The translations under genes and the position numbers were made by a program. 64,000 nt of DNA, from contig JAPTJF010000308.1 of NCBI GenBank assembly GCA_029339195.1, positions 1 through 64,000 on the forward strand, in the 5' to 3' direction. Numbering within the stretch: the stretch's first letter is position 1; every line of letters starts with the position of its first letter. Below are positions 20,479 through 30,379 of the stretch, piece by piece. The stretch is from Micractinium sp. NFX-FRZ. Lineage: Eukaryota; Chlorophyta; Trebouxiophyceae; Chlorellales; Chlorellaceae. Under the pieces are notes generated by a model. It did no database searches. It worked only from the letters and a program-made list of their open reading frames with translations, and had not been told where the DNA came from.

Positions 20479-22138
20479 AGCGGCCTCTGCTCCACCCCGC
20501 CCAGGCGCACACCTGCTGATGCCTGCAGCCCTGCGGGCTGCCGGCGGCTGGGCTGGGTCACGCAATTTTGCCCGCGCTCAGGACTCCCCCGTCTGCCCAC
20601 ACTCCACCCCCTTGCCACTCTCTGCGCACCTCAACAGTCCACCCTTACCGTAGCCAGCCACAATTCTTCCCCTTGCACCCACCGCCTGCGCTGACGCGCC
20701 GGCCATCTGATCACGCAACACCAAGCTCGGACCCCCCTCCCAACCCAGCGCACCCTGCCATGCCTTGACCGCTGTGGGGGCCCACTGCCCGCTCCTCCCC
20801 CGAGCGCGCCGGGCAGGCGCCCCCCACCCGTTGTTACCAATGAATCCCGCAATGCACGCCGCACTCAAGGTCCCCAGCATTTTGCATGCGCGTGCACTGC
20901 CCCGCATAACACCTTTCTTCCCCCGCTCACCCCCACCCCCGCGCCCACCCACACCCAACTGTCTGACCCCAGCCTAACGAACGCCCGTCTCTCCCCGACC
21001 CACTTGTTTACACTTTTTTCCACCCCTTGGATTCCGACCCCACGAATTTCCCCCTTTTGTTTGTCGGGCCTGGCGGCACCTAGCGAGCTCTCACCTTCCA
21101 GCCAACAGTGGAGGCCCCTTCCAGCCCCCTCGATCGTGCGCATGCACCCCCCACAACAAGGATTGCACATGGCACTGTCTGCCCTGCTGCCCGTCCCGCT
21201 TGCTACCCTGCATCTATACTCTGCTGCGGCAACGAATGGCCGCGCGTACCTCTGTACACGCACAGCTCTCCCATCCTCTTTTCCCCCCCCATCCTCTTTT
21301 CTTCTGCAACGCACCTCCCGCGCTGCCTCTTCCAGCACTTGCCAGCCTTGCGCCCCTCTCCCCAGTATGCCGCCCCGCCCCCGCCCGTTGTCACCACCTC
21401 GCCCTCTCTCTCCGCTCTCTTCCCTCGTTGCTCCCCGCTCGATGCTCCCCTCCCCAGCTCTGCCCCCGTCCTCTTCCCCATCAAAGAAGCCCGCACCCAA
21501 TGTCCCGGTACCCGCTTTTTTACACACTTTCTTCGTTGTGCGCCAGCCAAGCACTGCATGTCCCGCAGCGGCGGGGCGCCCGATACGCGCCGCCCCGCCC
21601 TGCGACAGTGGACTCTTCTCTTCCCAAACTTCCCAACTTTGCAGGGCACCAGACGTGCCCCAGCGCTTTGCCCACTGCTTTGTTTTTGATGCCAGCCCAA
21701 CCCGGTTTTCCCGCCTCCAGTCTCAATTGTAACCTGGGAACACATCACAGCTGGTGCAGACTTTCAGGGTGGGGGAAGGGTAGCAGAGGTGGGGAAGGGG
21801 ATACGAGGCAGCGGGAGAACAGTTGAGAGCACAGGCCGGCTGGATCAGATCATACGGCTGGATCAGGTCATGGGGCCGGTACAGCAGGGAGCTGGGAGGG
21901 CGTAAGGCAGGGGGCATGGGGGAGACGTGGGGAGGGGCGAGAGGACGTCGGCAAGAGAGCGCGGGTTTGGTTGGCAGGCGTCGATCGTTGAGGAGGGGCG
22001 GGTTGTGTGTGGGGAGTAGGGGCTGGCCGGCCGCAACGCTCACAGATACCACTGGCAGCCATTGGTGTGGCTTTTCAGTGCAGGATGCATCATACGTCGG
22101 TTAGACGTGCGGCTCAGGCTCATGCACCATGGATGGCA
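20479..22138. other. 1.66-kb convergent intergenic region, very C/T-rich
   Basis: The region lies between the stop codons of the unknown gene (+) and PRMT10 (-). From about 20560 to 21700 it is dominated by C and T on the plus strand, with no supported gene. The only TGTAA on the plus strand is at 21728, which would imply a 3' UTR of over 1.2 kb. Confidence 0.55.
21728..21732 (+). terminator. TGTAA signal, possible 3' end of the unknown gene
   Basis: This is the only TGTAA found downstream of 20478 on the plus strand. The distance of 1.25 kb makes the assignment tentative. Confidence 0.35.
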
Positions 22139-25100
22139 TCACTCGATGTGGAAGCACGACACGCGGTCCTTGCTGCTCTTCCCCTCCACCCGGTGCTTCA
22201 CCATCACATCCATCAGCCGCTGGTTGTCCTTGCGCCGCACCACCTCAATCTCGCAGGCCAGCACGTCGCCCTCCGCGCACTCAATCGGGGGGTGCAGGAA
22301 GAAGGACTGCACAGGGCGGGGGCGAGGAGGGGGCGGGGCACACGGGTAAGAGGTGACCAGTCCAGACCAGTCACAGCCCAGAGCGCTGACCGCCTGGCAC
22401 CCGAACAGCGGGTGCGGGAAGGAGAGCGGGATCGGGTGGAAGGCGGCAGCGAGTGGGGAGCGGGGTGCAGGTGCCCGGCTTGGAAGAAGCGTGGGTGCAA
22501 CGGCACGCAGGACCTGGGGGGCAGCCAAGCAGGCACCAGCTCTGTCGGGCACTTTCGACGTTTACGTTCCTGCACCTTGGACAGGCAGCGCATCTGCAGG
22601 CACAGCAGCATGCAACTGTGCGCCCAGCCCTGGTGGCCCTTAGCGTGTGCTGCGCCCAGCCCTGCTGCGCCTGCACACACCCCCGCGCCCCCCTGTGCTG
22701 CCCCCCGCACCTGCTGCCCCCAGTGCGTGGCCCCCGTCGGGTCTGGCGCCGTCGACAGCGTGACCTCTGACGTCACCGGGTTCTGCTCGCTGCCCTTGAA
22801 CTGCGTGTCAAACCAGCCGCAGAATGCGTCCACCGGGCCGTCCTCCAGCACCTTCATGCTGAAGCTGGCCTGCGGGAGGGGGGCGTGGGGGAGGGGGCGC
22901 GACATGTTGGCGAGCAATAATGAGGGGAGACAGTAAGGGCCCAGCAATTGGCCAGCAACTGGGAGGGATTTCCTGCACCTGGTGCTATGATTGCCGGCGG
23001 GGGCCCAAAGCGGGGGCAGGGTGGTGCACAAAAAGAGGCGGCACCTCCCCAACCTTCGTGCTGACCTGCCCCAACCCGCCAGGGGCAGCAGCCCCATCCC
23101 ATCCCCCCTCGTTGGTACCCATCCCCCCCCACCTTGAGCGGCGCCTTGAGCTCCTCCAGGCTGAGGGTGTGCAGGTCGTACGACTTGATGCAGGCCGCGG
23201 TGCCCACCACCTGGGAGGGGTGGATGTCGGTCCAGGCGGCGGTGTGGGAGAAGTAGTCCTTCTGCTCCTTGTGGTAGTCCTCTGAGGCGGGGGGGGTGGG
23301 GGAAGGGAGCGGCGTGTGTGGGGTGTACAGTGGGGGCAGGAAGCTCAGAGCAACGGTCACTCCGTGGCACTGCTCTCCAACCCACACAGATTGTACAGCG
23401 GCGCGCAAAGTGCAGGCAAACCCAGCGGACAGGCAGCTGGGGTCCGCCCCGGGGTCGTGCTGTGTCCTCCTCACCACACGCCCTGTTTACCACACACAGG
23501 ACGTGAACCACGGGCGAGGCACCCACCCGAGAGGCAGCCCAGGTCGACGTCGTAGTACTGCTTCATCTCATCCACAAACTCCGCCCACCCCTCCATGCTG
23601 TTCTGGAAGTCGTTGTGCCGCTGGCGGCTGCGGGCAGGTGAGCGGGCAGAGGGGGAGCGGCAAGCTGGTGAAGGGCGGCGAGGGGCCGGCAGGGCGGGGG
23701 GGGGAGGGACAGCATGCTTGTTTGTCAATGGCGGCCAGTGCCAGGCGCCCGACTGACTGGCTGCGACATGCTCCCTACCCCACTGGGCCACTCACTCCTG
23801 CTCCTGTCAATGGCGGCATGCTCCCAATCCCACTGAGCCACTCACTCCTGCTCCTCCAACACCGCATTGGTCACCCAACCCAACTCGTGCTCTCCTCTCT
23901 CACACCTGCCCACCCACCCACACACGCGGCGCTCACCACAGGTTGCTGCGGATGGGCGCCAGGAACATGCGGGCGTGCGAGGGGAAGAGGGAGCCGCCGG
24001 GCTTGAGGAAGCGGTCGCGCGCCACCAGCACGCTGTCAAGCATCGACTCGCGCAGCAGGAAGTAGCCCTGCGGGGAGGTGGCGAGGCGGGGTGGTGCCAG
24101 GTGGGATACTGGTGGTGGTGGTGGGAGGGGGAGCAGTGGCGGGCGCACAGGGGGAGGCTGCGGGCGTGTGGTGGGGGCCGGCGCCGGTGTGGCGCAGCTT
24201 GCGCCTGGGCAGCCTGCAGCACTCGATAAAAACAACGATGCCCTCTCGTGCCGCTGGCCCCCGCCAGAGCCGGCCCCCCGCCCGCCCGCCCCACAGATCT
24301 GCTCCTGTTGCTCACCATCCACATGCTGATGCAACTGTCCACCTGGGCCCTCCCATAAAACTCATTCTCACACAGCCATGCAAGCATGTCCCCCATCCCC
24401 CCACACGTCCAGTCCCGCTCACCATCCACTCGCTGATGATGATGTCCACCTTCTCCGGCACGCTGACCGACTCGATGACGCCCTGGATCACCTCCACCAC
24501 GCCATCCAGACCCTGGGCAGTCACCAGCCGCTTGGCGCTCTTGGCCATGTCAGTCGCCTCCACGGCATACACCTTCTTGGCGCCTGTTTGAGGCGGGGGG
24601 GAGTGGGGAGGGGAAGCGAGTGAGGGGCAGGGGCGGGGGAGGCTGGGGGCAGGGGCAGCCCATGGCCTTGATCAAACACACAGCTGGGTGACGTGAAGGG
24701 GTGTGGGAGAAGGGGGTGGGACTGCAGAGAGTGCCGGTCAGGAAGCAGCGATAGGAGGGGTGAGGGCGGGCATGTGTACAAGGAGGCAGGGAGCAGGGGA
24801 GCGTGAACAGAGGTGGGCAAGGGATGCCAGCCCAGTGGCAGTACAGACCCCCACCGCCCTCCTCCCTGTGCTCACTCACTGGCCAGCCGCCCCCCCCCCC
24901 ATCACGCACCCGCTTTGGCCGCAAAGATGGCGAGGATGCCGGAGCCTGTGCCGACGTCGAGCACCACCTTGCCCGCAAACTGCGCGCGGTTCTGCATGCA
25001 CGCATTGTAGTACGCCCCCGTGCGCTTGTGGTCCTCCAGCATGTCCTTCTGATGGTACAGGTATGCATAGCTGTGAGGAGGGGGATAGGAGGGGGAGGGC

Positions 25101-25596
25101 AAATACAGGGAATGGCAGGGGTGATGGTTTTGGCGGCAAGCGGCGGATGAGCGGCAGCGAGGGAGGGCCAGCTGGCGGGCAGTTGGGCGGCAAGGTAACA
25201 GGCTGAGCACCATCTGCACCGGTGTCTCCAGCATGGGTCCCCGGCGCCAGCAGCAGCAGCGGCGCTGTCAGGCAGCGATGGGGCAGGCTGGCCCCCCAAC
25301 TGACAGCAGGCGGCGGCGGCGGGCGGCAGCGGCGGCGGCGCCGCCTGCCGGCCGCCTGCGTACTGCGGCGGCTCCTTCTCACGTGCAGAAATAGTTGGCG
25401 AAGTCTGCAAGGCAGGGAGACGGGTGTAAGAGCCGGGAGGCGGCGGCAAGCAAGAAGAAGCAGTTTGCCATCCGGCTTGACATATGCATGGGTGTGATCG
25501 CGGCTCACCGGTGCTCTCAGGGGCTTCGCCATCCAGGGCCGACACCTTGCCCCCGCCACGGCCGCCAGGGCCACCGCCAGCTCCTCTGCCTGCCAT
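22139..25596 (-). CDS. PRMT10: Protein arginine methyltransferase 10
   Basis: This type I protein arginine methyltransferase uses S-adenosylmethionine to methylate arginines of nuclear proteins. PRMT10 is the plant-lineage member. Nine exons (25596-25509, 25404-25383, 25070-24910, 24583-24423, 24067-23937, 23627-23527, 23281-23133, 22869-22711, 22306-22139) give 379 residues, close to the Arabidopsis length. Visible motifs are NYFCTYAYLYHQKDML, SAM-binding VLDVGTGSGILAIFAAKAG (~71), double-E loop SEWMGYFLLRE (~141), PSHARMFLAPI and the THW loop (THWGQQ, ~319). The N-terminus is Gly/Arg-rich ([14 protein letters not shown]). Exon 2 is a 22-base microexon encoding part of DFANYFCT. It is divergent from the SNARE gene across 307 bases. 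Confidence 0.93.
23767..23855. repeat. 50-base imperfect tandem repeat in a PRMT10 intron
   Basis: Two units start at CATGCTCCC (23767 and 23817) with a period of 50 and share CACTCACTCCTGCTCCT. They lie wholly within the intron between exons 5 and 6. Confidence 0.8.
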
Positions 25597-25903
25597 GCCG
25601 ACCTGCTGCTGCTGCTTGCTGCCGGAGGCCTGTTTATAAGACCGGAGTGCCTGGCTAACCAACGACCTTGTTACGAGGTACTGACGGTGCGCAGGGCGGC
25701 TCGCGAACCCTTGCATTAAAGAACAAAGAGGGCCCTCTGCCACCTCGGCCCCGACCTTTGTGGACGTGTTTCGGAGGTAACAGGACCGCGCTGCCGCCGC
25801 CCCAAGATTCCCATACACCCTGCTTCTGGTCAGGGGCAGCAGCGCTGACCAAAGGCCGCCGCTTTTGCGTGCTTGATCGGGCGAGGCTTTGGTAAGCAGC
25901 GGA
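25597..25903. promoter_or_regulatory. Divergent upstream region PRMT10 / Qc-SNARE
   Basis: The 307 bases between two divergent ATGs must hold both promoters. No defined element is recognised. Confidence 0.5.
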
Positions 25904-27593
25904 ATGCAGGAACAATGGCTGGCGGACTACGAGGCCGCCAAGCAAACTGCCAGCGAGACGCTGCAGCTCATACAGGTGTGCGCCGGCGGTCGGCAGCAGG
26001 AGCGGGCAGCGGCCGGGCCGTGCAGTCGGTGCAGGCAGGCTTGCACTTGGGATGAGCTGCTGGCTGCAACCGTGGTGTATCGCCTCAGCCTATTGGTCTT
26101 CCGCTGCTGGCATCTGCCGCGGCTGGCCACAAGACGTCTGCGCCGCGCCCCGCCCTAACCTCCGCCCTCCTTGCTGCGCGTGCCCGCCTAGCCCCCGCCC
26201 CGCCTCCCCACAGGAGCGCAACCTGCAGCACCCTGAGGGGGGCCCAGAAGCCAGCCGCATCACTGCCACCTGCCGCCGCAAGCTGGGCACGCTGGGGGGG
26301 CTGCTGGACGGGCTGCGCACCTCCCTGGAGTCGCCGGAGCATGCAGGCCTGTGAGTGGGTGCGGCGTGTGAGGTGGTTGTGGCGCGTGCAGTAGTGCGAG
26401 GGGGCGCAGGCAGGGATGCTGATTGCATGCAGCCAGAAGCAGAGGTGAGTAGGGCAGGCAGTGCAGATGGTGGCAAGCGTTTGTGCTAGGGAGAAGCGCC
26501 GGCAGTTGCAAGCAGCTGGCGGGCTAGCGATCCTCTGGTGCTGCTCGCAACCCCTCCCTGCCCACGTCCCGTCCCTCTGTGCACACAAACACACCCCAAA
26601 CGCATCCTTCCTACCGCCCGAACCGCTTTTCGGCTGGGCATGGACCCAATCATTCAATAGCGCCCCTCCCCTGCCCTCCGACCCAACCCATCCCCCTTGC
26701 CCGCCCCCCTCTTGCAGCACCGAAAACGAAAAGAACCGTCGGCGCGACCTGCTGGGCGAGCTGCGCAGGCGGCGGGAGCAGATGCTCGCCAGCCTGCGGA
26801 GGGAGGCACCGCGTGCTGCTCGCGATGCGCTGCTGGGCAGCGCAATCGCCGCCGCTGGCAGCAGCGGCAGCCTGGCGGCGGGCAGCGGGCGGGAGACGGA
26901 CACGACGGCAGAGCTGGGCAACCAGGGCCTGCTGCAGCTGCAGACCCAGGTGAGTGCCGCTGGGCCACATGACCCGCCAGCCGGGCATTGCTGACCAGCC
27001 AGCAAGTGTTTGGGCTATCGGTGGGCGATTGCCCACTGGCGCACCCACCACCACCTCCTGTGATTGTTCCTCCGTGCCACAGGCGATGGCGCAGCAGGAT
27101 GCCGAGCTGGAGCACCTGGAGCGGACGGTGGTGGGCACCAAGCACATTGCCCTGCAGGTGGGGAGGGCGGGGTGGGAGGGCGGGGGTGTCGGGAAGCACG
27201 AGTGTGGGCCTGGCGGGCAGGCGGGGGTATGCACGAGTTCTTGGGCAGTGCAGGCCCACCTGCTTGCAGGCCTGTACAACAGGGAGACGGATCTGCACAA
27301 CCGACTGGCTGCTGTAGGCATGGTTGCTCTCCATGTTGTAGTCACCCCTCACACTCCTTCAACCCTCTCCCCCCATGCAGATCAATGAAGAGACGGAGCT
27401 GCACAACCGGCTGCTGGATGACTTGGACGACGCCGTGGATGGCACCACCTCCCGCCTGGCAGCCGCGCAGCGCCGCGTCAAGCTGGTCATGCGCCGCTCT
27501 GGCAGCTGCAAGTCCATGATGCTCATGTTCCTGGTGGCTGTCATACTGGTGGTGGTGCTGGTCATCGGGTTCAAGATTGCCATACACCTGTGA
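25904..27593 (+). CDS. Qc-SNARE of the SYP5 / syntaxin-8 type
   Basis: This tail-anchored SNARE would act in membrane fusion at the prevacuolar or vacuolar compartment. Five exons (25904-25975, 26214-26350, 26718-26949, 27083-27157, 27381-27593) give 242 residues. The N-terminal half is helical (WLADYEAAKQTASETLQLIQ; an Arg-rich second helix). The SNARE heptads run AQQDAELEHLERTVVGTK, then INEETELHNRLLDDLDD, then TTSRLAAAQRRVK. A C-terminal hydrophobic anchor of about 18 residues (MLMFLVAVILVVVLVIGF) precedes KIAIHL. Intron 4 carries a decayed copy of the start of the last exon. The ATG chosen is the first in frame; upstream TTG-initiated frames are not used. Confidence 0.85.
27267..27306 (+). 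repeat. Decayed copy of the last SNARE exon start within intron 4
   Basis: After a CAG at 27267-27269 the copy encodes YNRETDLHNRL, against NEETELHNRL in the exon at 27381. GAGACGGA and CTGCACAACCG are shared exactly. The displacement is about 106. Confidence 0.88.
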
Positions 27594-27879
27594 CCAACGT
27601 GGCTTGGCTGCTGATATGTACTGTCCTGCCCTGCCCATGGGACAGCGCAGCCAGCGGTTTGCTGTGTCCCCCCTGTTCCCCTGCCCTCCCCACCGCACCC
27701 CTCGCCCACCCAGCGGTAAACACGCACGCCCTGTTCCTCCCTCCCCCCTCGCTCCCTTTGTCCTTCTTGCCGGGAAGTGCCGACCCCTTGTATCCGCTTT
27801 GTTTCATTGCTGCGCTGCCGTCGCCGCTCTTGTGTCGCTCCCCTCCTCTCGCTGCCCCTTGCACTGTTGAAGCTGTACA

Positions 27880-27884
27880 TTACA
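27880..27884 (-). terminator. TGTAA polyadenylation signal (MYND-CS gene)
   Basis: The minus-strand TGTAA (plus TTACA) lies 112 bases past the MYND-CS stop codon, inside the 3' UTR of the convergent SNARE gene. Confidence 0.65.
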
Positions 27885-27926
27885 CCATTCTCGCTCATGC
27901 TTGCGTTCCCACACGTACGTACGACA

Positions 27927-27931
27927 TGTAA
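27927..27931 (+). terminator. TGTAA polyadenylation signal (SNARE gene)
   Basis: TGTAA lies 334 bases past the SNARE stop and beyond the opposing gene's own signal, so the two 3' UTRs overlap. Confidence 0.65.
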
Positions 27932-27995
27932 CTGCAACAGAATTCTAGGCAACCAAATGCACGCTCCAGAATACACCTTTGCAGCATAACTGAGG

Positions 27996-29727
27996 TCAAG
28001 CAGCTGCCAGCGCCAGCTGCGCCGCGCCCCCCGCCGCCAGCTGCTCCCGCTCCTGCTGCTGCCGCTGCTGCTGCAGCTTCTTTGGCGCCAGCAGCGGCCG
28101 CTCCTTCTCCAGCCCCTCGCAGGGCGAGCTGTAGTAGCAGATGGGGGCGTGCTCCACGGGGAGTGTCTCGTAGGGGGCCGCACCACGCACCACCGCCTTC
28201 CAAAAGGTGTCTGCAAGAGAGTGGAGAAGAAACGTGGGGTGGGTGGGAGGTGAGGAGGGCCTGGTGGGGGTGCTCCTCCCAAACCCTGCCCCCGAATGCC
28301 CTGCTCGCCTGCCTTCCACCAGGCATGGCGTGGGAGGACCCTCCCCCTTTTCCCGCCATCCTCTCCCCGTGCCCTCCCCACAGCCACGTGCTCCCACCGG
28401 GCCCCTCCCCGCCCCTCACCCGCATTGGTGGTGCCCCCCTCGTAGTGCCCCCTCCTGCACCGCTTGAGCATCGTCACCTCCAGCACCCCCTCCTGGCAGT
28501 ACCACGTGCTCTCCTCCGCCTTGATCTCCCGCCACAGCTTGCCGCACACAACGGGCGCCTCGTCCACCACGATGCTGATGTGGCTGGTGCTGAGCTGGAC
28601 CGCCAGGCGGGAGGCGGGCAGCCCCTCGGGCAGCGGCACAAACACCTCCACGTGGCTCTGGTTCTGCCGCCACTTGTAGCGCTGGCAGTCCAGGCTGAGC
28701 TCCGGCGGCAGCTCAATGGCGGCATAGGCGGGGCCGCCTGTGCCGCCCAGCGCAGCGCGCGCAGCCGCCTTGCCCGCCTCCTCCGCCCGCCGCATCGCTG
28801 CACGCTCCTCGGCGGTGTAGCTGGGGCCAGCGGGCTTGGGCTCCGCCCGCCCATACATGGTCTCCATCACATCCTGCAATGCAGTGATCACGTGGTGAAG
28901 AGGGCATCCAGGTGAACATGGCGGACAGGACGGATACTGATGGTATGGGTGTGTGGGGGGACGCTTGCCTGCACATGCTCTCCATTGGGGCCTGTGAGTA
29001 CAGGCCGTGAAGAGGGGCAGGGAGGGGAAGATGACAGGCAGGCCAGCCAAAAAATTGCATATGAGAGCTCGCGTGTGCATTGCTGGGCACTACTGGGCCT
29101 ACTAAAATGTGCCTGGCCTGCCGGGTGCGGCCAGCCCGCCATGCTGGGGGGAGGGATCCCCATTGTCCTTCCCTCTCACTCCACCCCAAGGTGACCAACC
29201 TGGCGCCCCGGCCCGCTGGCTGCCGCCGCCGCGCGCTCCAGCCTGTCCACCTCATCATCCTTGAGCACCGCCTGCTTGCCGTGCTGGCGCAGGAAGCGAG
29301 CAAACTTGGGCTCCTGCTCCTCTATCGCGTCGGCAAACTCGTTGCGTCGGCACTGCGTCTTGTGGAAGGGCCAGTAGGCCTGCGGAGGGCCAGGGGTGGC
29401 AGGGCGGGGAGCGCGCGCGTTGGGCTGCAACAGCGGCCAAGGCAGGCAGCGGCGGCGGCGGCGGCGGCGGGAGCGGCCCACCCACCTTCTGGCACTTGAC
29501 GCCGCAGAACCAGGCAGTGTGGCACCTGCTGCACTTGAGCAGGTTCTGGGTGCCGCCGCAGTTGGCTGCAAGGAGCGGGAAAAGGGCAGGAGTCGGAGGG
29601 CCACGGCCCACGGGTTCTGCGGTCCGCTGAGCTCTGCTCCTCTTCAGCACTCAGAACTGCAATGGAAGCGTCGCTCACCGCACTCGAGTGCCTCCGGCTC
29701 CTCCGGGTCGTGCATTGCTGCGGCCAT
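27996..29727 (-). CDS. MYND zinc finger plus CS (p23-like) domain protein
   Basis: This is a putative co-chaperone or adaptor. Five exons (29727-29679, 29565-29486, 29379-29200, 28873-28420, 28210-27996) give 325 residues. An N-terminal MYND finger (residues ~16-53) shows its Cys/His ligands in ECANCG, LLKCSRCHTAWFCGVKCQK and YWPFHKTQC, spread over three exons. An Ala-rich linker leads to a CS/p23-like domain (~165-250) with YKWRQNQSHVEVFVPLP, SHISIVVDEAPVVCGKLWRE and LEVTMLKR, typical of NudC/p23 beta-sandwiches that bind Hsp90 or clients. The C-terminus is Gln/Ala-rich. The start is the first ATG upstream of the finger; ATG four codons later is an alternative. A specific partner cannot be inferred. 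Confidence 0.85.
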
Positions 29728-30143
29728 TGCCGACTTGCTGGCGGGCTACTGGGCTTCTGCGCTTGCAGAGGACGCGGCAATGCAATGTGAGGGCTGCAAG
29801 CTGAAATCGGGTTTGGAAGAGCGATGTGCTGCGGTCAAGCGCTTGCAGTCATGCGGCGGCACGCTGCTGCTGTCCCGCGCGCTGCAGCGCGCTGCCGCGG
29901 CATGCCGGACGCAGTGCACTCAGAATGCATGTGCTGCAGGAATCAACCAGATTATATCAACGAGGATCCCTTGGCAGCATTGGTGCCCCTTGCACACATG
30001 CAGGCACACGGCTTGGTTTTTGGGTGGGCACATAGTGGGTGTGCAAGCCATTTGGGGGCGGGTGGGTGGCACAGCAGCGCCTGGTCATGGCAAGGGTTCC
30101 GCACTTCGGGTTGGTGTGGAACTCCTGGGACAACGGGTGAAGT

Positions 30144-30148
30144 TTACA
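30144..30148 (-). terminator. Second candidate TGTAA signal (SRT1)
   Basis: The minus-strand TGTAA (plus TTACA) lies about 232 bases past the SRT1 stop. Confidence 0.45.
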
Positions 30149-30242
30149 GCAAGAAGCTTTTTGAGCACCAGATGCGGGCATGCTTGCAACTTGCACCATG
30201 CCGCCAGTGTTTGGCAGTCTACACTGTGTTGCATCAGGCACA

Positions 30243-30247
30243 TTACA
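30243..30247 (-). terminator. First candidate TGTAA signal (SRT1)
   Basis: The minus-strand TGTAA (plus TTACA) lies about 133 bases past the SRT1 stop codon, the nearer of two. Confidence 0.5.
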
Positions 30248-30379
30248 TGAGAGCACAGAAGTCGAGGCATATTGGAGTCACAAGCAACCATTTCAGAGAG
30301 GGATTGGCCAGCGTTACTGAGTCAATGGAGATGAGCAAGCAATAAAGAGAGGGTTGCAGTCACAAGCAGGGTGGTCCAC

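Larger units (their letters stand above)
29728..30379. other. Tandem intergenic region (SRT1 3' end, MYND-CS promoter)
   Basis: About 650 bases separate two minus-strand genes. The region holds two possible poly(A) signals for SRT1 and the upstream region of the MYND-CS gene. No gene is recognised. Confidence 0.5.

Noticed and set aside
29739..29900. Third copy of the introner-like element
   Set aside because: Only a few short words resemble the two good copies, and their order and spacing are not kept.
29738..30080. Open frames upstream of the MYND-CS gene (29396-30345)
   Set aside because: They have alternative start codons and no recognisable protein. They overlap the MYND-CS gene antisense or the SRT1 3' UTR.
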